Source: Rhizobiaceae bacterium | GTDB lineage: Bacteria; Pseudomonadota; Alphaproteobacteria; Rhizobiales; Rhizobiaceae | DNA length: 37,398 nucleotides | Direction: 5' to 3' | Assembly (NCBI GenBank): GCA_025458045.1 | Contig: JALOTE010000015.1 | Location: 1-37,398 of the forward strand | Shown here: positions 31,974 to 37,398 of the stretch, one piece after another | Position numbering within the stretch: the first letter of the stretch is position 1 | Layout: the number at the start of each line of letters is the position of its first letter | Position numbers and translations under genes: made by a program | The notes under the pieces: model-generated | Databases searched by the model: none | What the model was told of the DNA's origin: nothing | The model's input: only the letters and a program-made list of their open reading frames with translations

Positions 31974-33064
31974 TATCCGTCTTCCCTATGCAACAGGAAC
32001 GTCACGCCAAACAGCCCCGCAGCCGTGACAGGCAACCATGCCGCAACAACAGGCGCAATCGCTTCGGCGGCACCGAGCGACCCCGCCATCTCGTCGACGA
32101 CATAAAGCAGAAACCCGGCGACAATGCCACCCAGAATGGCGGTTGAACTCTGGCCAAACCGTGCAAAACGCAAGGACACGGTGGCCGCAATCAGTGTCAT
32201 GGCGATCAGGAAAGCGGGCAGGGCGATCAACCCGTGCCATTCCATGGCATATCGCCCCGTCGGCAGGCCGAAAGCTTCGGCCGCCCGCATGCTTTCGGGC
32301 AGCTTCAGGAACGGCACAGCCGAAGAATTGGTCATCGCCTGCTTCAGAAAATCCGCATTGATGGTCGAAGGGACCCTGACCTGTTTCTCGGCCCGCCCCG
32401 CTTGTCCGTTCTCATAGACAACGGCGTTGTTCAGCACCCAGGCATTGTTGCGCAGCACGCCTTGGCGCGCATCGATACGCTGCACGACCCGGCCATCGGC
32501 ATTGATGACGATCACCTGCGCTTGGCTGAGCCTCGTGCCTTGCTCGGCGATCGCCCGCGCGCCGATCACGATGGTCTCGTCGCCGTTCTTCTGCCGGAAC
32601 CATGGCACAACACGCGTGTCGCCGCCGGTGTTGAAGCCATTGCTCGCCGCGAGCGTTTCTGCCCTCGCTTGTGCTGCGGCGGCAAGCGGGCTGACAATCC
32701 CGACAGCAACGAGCCCGATCAGCAGGCTTCCTGTCGCGATGGGCATGATGAACTGCCAGACCGAGACCCCGCTTGCCCGCGCGATCACCAATTCCTGCCG
32801 GGCATTGAGGCTGAGCAGAACCATCATCGACGCGATCAGCACGAGGAACTGGACATAGGTCATCAGCAGCGACGGCGTCTTCAGGATCGAGACGCCGATC
32901 ACGATCCCAAGCGAAAACCCTTCGATGCCCGAAGTCCGGCGCGACAATTCCACCATGTCGATGAGGAAAATCAGCATGCCGACCGAAAGCAGCACCCACA
33001 GGAATGTGCGCAAATAGCTGATGAGGAAATAGCGCCACAGGACGCCCGGGATCAGCGCCATCAT
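31973..33064 (-). CDS. lptG: LPS export permease LptG
   Basis: 363 residues. Inner-membrane permease of the LptB2FG transporter that extracts LPS. Three helices precede and three follow a periplasmic beta-jellyroll (about 135-260). RYFLISYLRTFLWVLLSVGMLIFLIDMVEL and SLNARQELVIARASGVS (the coupling helix) are family hallmarks. ATG 33064 overlaps the lptF stop (ATGA). Its partner LptB is not in the window. Confidence 0.94.
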   Translation of the reverse strand: MMALIPGVLWRYFLISYLRTFLWVLLSVGMLIFLIDMVELSRRTSGIEGFSLGIVIGVSILKTPSLLMTYVQFLVLIASMMVLLSLNARQELVIARASGVSVWQFIMPIATGSLLIGLVAVGIVSPLAAAAQARAETLAASNGFNTGGDTRVVPWFRQKNGDETIVIGARAIAEQGTRLSQAQVIVINADGRVVQRIDARQGVLRNNAWVLNNAVVYENGQAGRAEKQVRVPSTINADFLKQAMTNSSAVPFLKLPESMRAAEAFGLPTGRYAMEWHGLIALPAFLIAMTLIAATVSLRFARFGQSSTAILGGIVAGFLLYVVDEMAGSLGAAEAIAPVVAAWLPVTAAGLFGVTFLLHREDG

Positions 33065-34230
33065 GCCGGACGCCCCCGCCGCGTCACCCGTTCCGCAAGC
33101 TGCGTTGTCCGCGCGGCCGCCAGGTCCAGCAGTCTGGTGCTGGTGTTCGGCCTTCGTCCGGTCGCAAGCATCCAACCTGCCAACAGGATCGCCGAGAGCG
33201 GAAGCGCATAGGCCGCCGCCGCCATCGCGGTGCTCGTCCCTGCGTCGCTGGCGACCGTGAAGCCGGCTGCGCGCAGCGCAAAGCAGGCCATGGCCGCCTG
33301 CATCAACGCCAAACCTGACTCCTGACGGCTCGATCTCGCATTGACCGTGAAAAACAGCCCGACCATCACGAACGCGATGGAATAGAGCGGCTCGGACAGC
33401 CTGCGGTGAAATTCCTCCATGAAACTCGCAGGCGACGACTGGAAGAACGGGTCATCTGGATCCGGATCGAGCAGATAGGCGGTCGGCCTGTCCTTGGCGC
33501 GAAGGCCAGCGCGCGTGGGCGCGGAAAAGGTCGCGGCATCAAGGCTGTAGGCATCGAAGCGGATGAACGAGATGGAATTGTCCCGGATGTTCTTGCGCTG
33601 GATTTCGCCATTGCGCACCACCATCAGCAGCTTGTCGTCCTGCGTCACCAGCGCGCCGCTGTCGGCGATGTAAGTGATGTGATTTTCGGTGTCGCGCGCA
33701 TCATGGACGAAGATCCCTCCAAACTCGCCGCCTGCTCGCTTTTCGGCGATTTGCAGCACCAGACCATCGCCAATCCGCTTGAATTCGCCCGACTGCACAG
33801 CGGCCGAAAGCAGATCGCCGGAGGCCCGCGCCACAAGCTCACGGATCGCGCGGGAGGCGGCCGGTTCCACCACGGTTGCAAGAAACGCGACCAGCGCCGC
33901 CGCGCCAAGCGCCAGCAGCATGGCCGGCCGCGCGCGGCTGACAATCCCGCTGCCGGAAGCTTCCAACACGGCCAATTCGGCATTCTGGTTCATCGCGCGC
34001 AAGGTTTGCAGAACCCCGACAAGCAGGGCGAACGGCATCACCACAACCACCATCGACGGCACGAGATAGGCCGCAAGCTGCAGGAACGTCACCGCCGACT
34101 GGCCGGTGGATGTCAGAAAATCCACGCGGTTTAGCACTTGCGTCGTCAACGCCATGCCGGTTGTCACCGCCAGCGCCGCCACCGTGACCATGGCGATCCG
34201 TCGCAGGATGTATCGCTCGATGATCGGCAT
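33061..34230 (-). CDS. lptF: LPS export permease LptF
   Basis: 389 residues. Second permease of LptB2FG. IERYILRRIAMVTVAALAVTTGMALTTQVLNRVDFL (in parts) opens it; NQNAELAVLEASG is the coupling helix and the periplasmic jellyroll covers about 145-270. Three further helices end it. The ATG at 34230 is clear. It is the first gene of an operon that runs through lptG, lptD and surA, and probably on into mltG, yicC and gmk. Confidence 0.94.
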   Translation of the reverse strand: MPIIERYILRRIAMVTVAALAVTTGMALTTQVLNRVDFLTSTGQSAVTFLQLAAYLVPSMVVVVMPFALLVGVLQTLRAMNQNAELAVLEASGSGIVSRARPAMLLALGAAALVAFLATVVEPAASRAIRELVARASGDLLSAAVQSGEFKRIGDGLVLQIAEKRAGGEFGGIFVHDARDTENHITYIADSGALVTQDDKLLMVVRNGEIQRKNIRDNSISFIRFDAYSLDAATFSAPTRAGLRAKDRPTAYLLDPDPDDPFFQSSPASFMEEFHRRLSEPLYSIAFVMVGLFFTVNARSSRQESGLALMQAAMACFALRAAGFTVASDAGTSTAMAAAAYALPLSAILLAGWMLATGRRPNTSTRLLDLAAARTTQLAERVTRRGRPA

Positions 34231-34516
34231 GGGCCGCCTTCGGTTGCGGAGGTTCAGGTGCTTCGGCCGCGCGCAGACCGGCCGTTGGCTGGCATTTACC
34301 CTAACGCCTCATGGGTAACAGCGCGTCAAGGCATGTGGTTAATCAATTCTTGCCGCGCCGACATTTGCAAAATGAATGTGGCGCCGCTTCGGCACGACCC
34401 CCGTCCCTTGTTCTGGCGATGACCCCATGACGGTGGGACAGTGTGATCCCGCTCGACAGGCTGGCGCTTTTGCGTCACATCTGCCGCATCCCGCCTTGCT
34501 CAGAGATGTTTGCCTC
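34231..34516. promoter_or_regulatory. Divergent lptF/pepA control region
   Basis: 286 bases without a gene. An inverted repeat TTACCC (34296-34301) and GGGTAA (34313-34318) is visible. On the minus strand TTGACG (34329-34324) with CGTTAG 17 bases later (34306-34301) is a possible lptF promoter overlapping that repeat. No clear pepA promoter is recognised. Confidence 0.35.
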
Positions 34517-35986
34517 ATGCCAACCTTGTCCTTGTCATTTGCCAAAGCCGCCTTGCCGAAATCCGGAACTCTTGTTGTTCTTGTCGGAGATGACAGCGCG
34601 CTTCCGGCAAGCCTTTCCTCGCCTTCGCTGTCGCGTGCGATCACGTTGAAAAAATTCGCCGGCAAGTCCGGGTCCTCGGTCGATGTGCTTGGGCCGGAGG
34701 GCATTGCCGCCGACCGGGTGATCCTCATCGGGGCCGGGGCCGCGTCCGATCGCGACCATGTCAATCTTGGCGGCAAGATCGCGGCTGCTTTCGGCTCGGA
34801 TGCGACGGTGACGGTTCTGGCCCAGATGGGCGAGGCGGTGTTGGAGCCGCACCAGGCGGCAGAACTCGCCTTCGGCGTGCGGCTGCGGACTTACGCCTTC
34901 GACAAATACAAGACCAAGGCGACAAGGAAGGACGAGGACGCCGCGCCCAAGGCACAGGCTGTCACCTTCGCTGTCGCCAACGCGGCCGCAACCAAAAAGG
35001 CATTTGCCGAACTCGATGCCGTTGCCGACGGGGTGGTGCTCGCGCGTGATCTCGTCAACGAGCCGGCCAATGTGCTCGGGCCCGTCGAGTTTGCCGCGGA
35101 AGCCCAAAAGCTCGAAGCTCTTGGGGTCAAGGTCACGATCCTGACCGAAAAGGAGATGAAAAAGCTCGGCATGGGCGCGTTGCTTGGCGTGGCGCAAGGT
35201 TCGGTGCGCCCCGCGCGCCTTGCCATCATGGAATGGATGGGCGGCAAGTCGAAGGAAAAGCCCGTCGCCTTCATCGGCAAGGGCGTGGTCTTCGATACCG
35301 GCGGCGTCTCGATCAAGCCGGCCGCCGGGATGGAGGACATGAAGGGGGACATGGGCGGCGCAGCTGCCGTCATCGGCGTCATCAAGGCGCTGGCCGGTCG
35401 CAAGGCGAAGGCCAATGTCGTCGGCGCGATCGGCCTTGTCGAAAACATGGTCGACGGCAATGCGCAACGCCCCGGCGACATTGTCATATCCATGTCCGGC
35501 CAGACGATCGAGGTCTTGAACACCGATGCCGAAGGCCGTCTCGTGCTGGCGGACGTGCTCCACCACATCAACAAGGCCTATGAGCCCAAGCTGATGGTCA
35601 ACCTGGCAACGCTGACAGGCGCGATCATGGTCGCGCTCGGCCAGAGCCATGCGGGCCTGTTTTCCAATGATGACGCGCTGGCCGACGGCCTTGCCAAGGC
35701 GGGGACGGCAACGGGCGAGAAGCTCTGGCGCATGCCGATGGGCAGCGAATACGACAAGCTGATCGATTCCAAAAACGCCGACATGAAGAACATCGGCGGC
35801 CGATTTGGCGGCGCGATCACCGCGGCTCAGTTCCTCAAGCGCTTCGTCGGCGAGACGCCATGGGCCCATCTCGACATCGCGGGAACGGCCATGGGTTCGC
35901 CCTCATCCGACATCAGCTCGGGCTGGGCGTCCGGCTTTGGTGTGCGCCTGCTTGACCGCTTTGTCCGCGACAATCACGAAGGGTGA
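34517..35986 (+). CDS. pepA: Leucyl aminopeptidase (M17)
   Basis: 489 residues. Dimetal cytosolic aminopeptidase. The catalytic domain has [12 protein letters not shown] (257-268), [12 protein letters not shown] and the signature [14 protein letters not shown] (335-348), which together hold the metal ligands (K, D, D, D, E). The N-terminal domain is the usual less conserved half. ATG 34517 lacks a strong ribosome-binding site; an extension upstream to 34376 is not family-like. holC follows after 31 bases, the conserved pepA-holC order. Confidence 0.95.
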   Translation: MPTLSLSFAKAALPKSGTLVVLVGDDSALPASLSSPSLSRAITLKKFAGKSGSSVDVLGPEGIAADRVILIGAGAASDRDHVNLGGKIAAAFGSDATVTVLAQMGEAVLEPHQAAELAFGVRLRTYAFDKYKTKATRKDEDAAPKAQAVTFAVANAAATKKAFAELDAVADGVVLARDLVNEPANVLGPVEFAAEAQKLEALGVKVTILTEKEMKKLGMGALLGVAQGSVRPARLAIMEWMGGKSKEKPVAFIGKGVVFDTGGVSIKPAAGMEDMKGDMGGAAAVIGVIKALAGRKAKANVVGAIGLVENMVDGNAQRPGDIVISMSGQTIEVLNTDAEGRLVLADVLHHINKAYEPKLMVNLATLTGAIMVALGQSHAGLFSNDDALADGLAKAGTATGEKLWRMPMGSEYDKLIDSKNADMKNIGGRFGGAITAAQFLKRFVGETPWAHLDIAGTAMGSPSSDISSGWASGFGVRLLDRFVRDNHEG

Positions 35987-36017
35987 TCGAAGGCCCATCT
36001 TTTTCTAAAGGCGGCCC

Positions 36018-36467
36018 ATGCCGGAGATCTGGTTCTACCATCTGACCGAATCGCGCCTTGAGGACGCGCTGCCGCCGCTCTTGGAAAAAACACTGGAGCG
36101 CGGCTGGCGCGCCGTGGTCGAATTGGGGTCCGAGGAGCGGATGAACAGTCTGAACGATCATCTGTGGACATGGCGCGATGACAGTTTCCTGCCGCATGGC
36201 ATGGCGGGTGATGGCAATGAGGCGCTGCAACCCGTGTTGCTGACGACAAGCGGCATCAACCCGAACCATGCCAATGTGCGCTTCCATGCCGATGGCGCGC
36301 TGCCGCAAGGCGTCAGCGGCTATGATCGCGCGATCGTGCTGTTTGACGGCCATGACAATGACCAGCTTCAGGCAGCGCGCGCGGCATGGAAGGCGCTGAA
36401 GGCTGAAGGCGCGGAGATGTCCTATTGGCAGCAAAATCCGTCGGGCCGATGGGAGAGGAAGGCGTGA
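36018..36467 (+). CDS. holC: DNA polymerase III chi subunit
   Basis: 149 residues. Accessory subunit that links the clamp loader to single-strand binding protein. EIWFYHLTESRLEDALPPLLEKTLERGWRA and LNDHLWTWRDDSFLPHG are diagnostic of HolC; YDRAIVLFDGHD is the later strand. It follows pepA, a conserved pairing. The stop overlaps the GTG of the next gene. Confidence 0.95.
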   Translation: MPEIWFYHLTESRLEDALPPLLEKTLERGWRAVVELGSEERMNSLNDHLWTWRDDSFLPHGMAGDGNEALQPVLLTTSGINPNHANVRFHADGALPQGVSGYDRAIVLFDGHDNDQLQAARAAWKALKAEGAEMSYWQQNPSGRWERKA

Positions 36468-37066
36468 GGCTGCTGGGCTTGCTTTTGTTCATCGCTGGTC
36501 TGGCGCTCTCCTTTGCGCCGGCGGCGACATTCTCGCAGTTCCTGGGCCGCGAGATCGCGCGCGAAACGGTGTTTGAAGACGGCGCGTTCCGCGAGGCGGT
36601 GGTCGACCTCAATCCCGCGCTCGCGCCTGCGGCGTTCCGGCTACGCATCGAGGAGGATGGGCGATATGACCCGGCATCCGGGCAAGCCGCACTGGCCGTC
36701 GTCATCAGCCATTCCGGCCAGAGCGGGTTTGCCGCGCCCGTCATTCCAACCGAACGGGACCGTGCACCGGAAGCGGTGCAATCGGGAGCCGTCGTCTATG
36801 ATGTTGCCGTGACCCGCTTTTCGGAACTTGTTTCCGGCCCTTACCGCTTCACCGTGAGCGAAGGCGACGCCGACGAGATCGGGCTCACCCGCGTTGACCT
36901 GGTCGTGCAGGCGAACGCCTTCGTCGAACCCCCGGATTTCGCCTTTTACGGCAATGTCGCGCTGTGGCTGGGCGCGGCCTTGTTCTTCATCGGCTTGCGC
37001 CGCCGCAACCGCAACCGCGCCGCCAATCCGTCCGAGCCGCCCGCACCCAAATGGGGCCGGCAGTAG
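36464..37066 (+). CDS. Two-helix membrane protein of unknown function
   Basis: 200 residues, not recognised as a named family. An N-terminal hydrophobic segment (about 2-22) and a C-terminal one (about 160-180) flank a 130-residue domain rich in beta-type sequence (AALAVVISHSGQSG, YDVAVTRFSELVSGPYRFTVSEG). A basic tail (RRRNRNR) points the C-terminus to the cytoplasm, so the middle domain is probably periplasmic. GTG 36464 overlaps the holC stop (GTGA) and has GGGAGAGGA upstream, so it is translationally coupled. Function cannot be inferred from holC, since the two act in different compartments. Confidence 0.75.
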   Translation: MRLLGLLLFIAGLALSFAPAATFSQFLGREIARETVFEDGAFREAVVDLNPALAPAAFRLRIEEDGRYDPASGQAALAVVISHSGQSGFAAPVIPTERDRAPEAVQSGAVVYDVAVTRFSELVSGPYRFTVSEGDADEIGLTRVDLVVQANAFVEPPDFAFYGNVALWLGAALFFIGLRRRNRNRAANPSEPPAPKWGRQ

Positions 37067-37119
37067 CTGGCATTCCTTCCATTGGCCGGATTCAAATGGC
37101 CAAAGCCCGGTCATCGCCG

Positions 37120-37243
37120 CCGCGCCCTCGTGCTTCGAGGCTTTTTCCCTTCATGCTGAGGTGCGAGCAAAGCGAGCCGCAGCCTGCCCCGCACTTGATG
37201 TGGGGAAGCAGAGGGGAAACAGCACCTCAGCATGAAGGCGCGG
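37120..37243. repeat. Palindromic intergenic repeat, copy 5
   Basis: Contains a perfect 15-base inverted repeat: TTCATGCTGAGGTGC (37150-37164) and GCACCTCAGCATGAA (37222-37236). Outer arms are CCGCGCC (37120-37126) and GGCGCGG (37237-37243). TTCGAGG and GCGAGC core segments are shared with the other copies. It lies between two convergent genes, where it may serve as a two-way terminator. Confidence 0.8.
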
Positions 37244-37274
37244 ATCACCTGCTGGCGAACCGGTCGATCTGCGC

Positions 37275-37398
37275 TCAGCCCGTAGGCTCGAAGGATATCC
37301 CCGCTTCATACTCCACGCTCAACGACAGCCAGCGCTCTTCGGCCTCGTCAATCTCGCCGTTGGCCGCCGCGCGGCGCTGGGCGAGGCGCGCTGCTTCC
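37275..37398 (-). CDS. ABC-F family ATPase, C-terminal fragment
   Basis: Only the last 41 codons are present, ending at a TGA (37277-37275). The peptide AARLAQRRAAANGEID and EAEERWLSLSVEYEAG is the charged helical end typical of ABC-F proteins (Uup/EttA-like), with the W-x-x-L helix near the C-terminus. ABC-F members act on ribosomes rather than in transport. The place after pepA-holC fits the order known in Hyphomicrobiales. The subfamily cannot be decided from this fragment. Confidence 0.65.
   Translation of the reverse strand, partial: EAARLAQRRAAANGEIDEAEERWLSLSVEYEAGISFEPTG

Noticed and set aside
34535-35869. Long minus-strand open frame (about 444 codons) inside pepA
   Set aside because: Antisense shadow of a well-identified gene, with low-complexity His/Arg/Asp-rich translation and no motifs.

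Overview
The window is a high-GC chromosomal segment from an alphaproteobacterium. It is most likely a member of the Hyphomicrobiales (Rhizobiales), because the gene order matches the core synteny of that order as I remember it. That order includes radA-cvpA-purF-SDR, rpsF-rpsR-DUF2232-rplI-dnaB-alr, fabD-fabG-acpP-fabF, and lptF-lptG-lptD-surA beside pepA-holC-ABC-F. The genus cannot be named from the sequence alone. I saw no tRNA, rRNA, CRISPR array, insertion sequence or intact prophage.

Layout. 1-4529: the tail of a RarD-like transporter gene, a LOG-family nucleotide hydrolase, an Ig/LysM envelope protein, and a coupled ArsR regulator plus Atm1-type ABC exporter. 4530-6975: a palindromic repeat, a ParDE toxin-antitoxin pair, then psd-pssA, which make phosphatidylethanolamine. 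6950-11301 (minus): SDR, purF, cvpA and radA. 11301-13415 (minus): a second ParDE pair, alr and a SnoaL-like gene. 13546-17863 (minus): dnaB, rplI, a DUF2232 membrane protein, rpsR and rpsF, with a long rpsF leader. 18261-19721: an accessory island with two coupled HTH-like genes and a HigBA-type pair. 19807-23555: fabD, fabG, a 55-aa membrane protein, acpP and fabF. 23735-25623: pdxA-rsmA. 25581-34230 (minus): gmk, yicC, mltG, surA, lptD, lptG, lptF. 34517-37066: pepA, holC and a membrane protein. 37275-end (minus): the C-terminus of an ABC-F ATPase.

Most of the content is housekeeping: replication and repair (dnaB, radA, holC), ribosome (S6, S18, L9, rsmA), fatty acid and phospholipid synthesis (fab genes, acpP, psd, pssA), cell envelope (alr, mltG, LptD/F/G, SurA, LysM protein), and purine, guanylate and pyridoxine metabolism (purF, gmk, pdxA). 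The accessory DNA consists of three toxin-antitoxin pairs, the two-gene HTH cassette, and a family of nested palindromic repeats in at least five intergenic gaps.

The points most worth a second look are these. The Atm1-like ABC exporter lacks the H-loop segment of its ATPase domain through an apparent in-frame deletion. The block from pdxA to mltG looks inverted relative to the usual order, which would place pdxA-rsmA behind fabF and mltG-yicC-gmk behind the LPS-transport genes. The recombinase gene radA is translationally coupled to a toxin gene. A two-gene HTH cassette of unknown role sits between rpsF and fabD. I found no clear candidate for a wholly new multi-gene system; the HTH cassette is the nearest thing to one.
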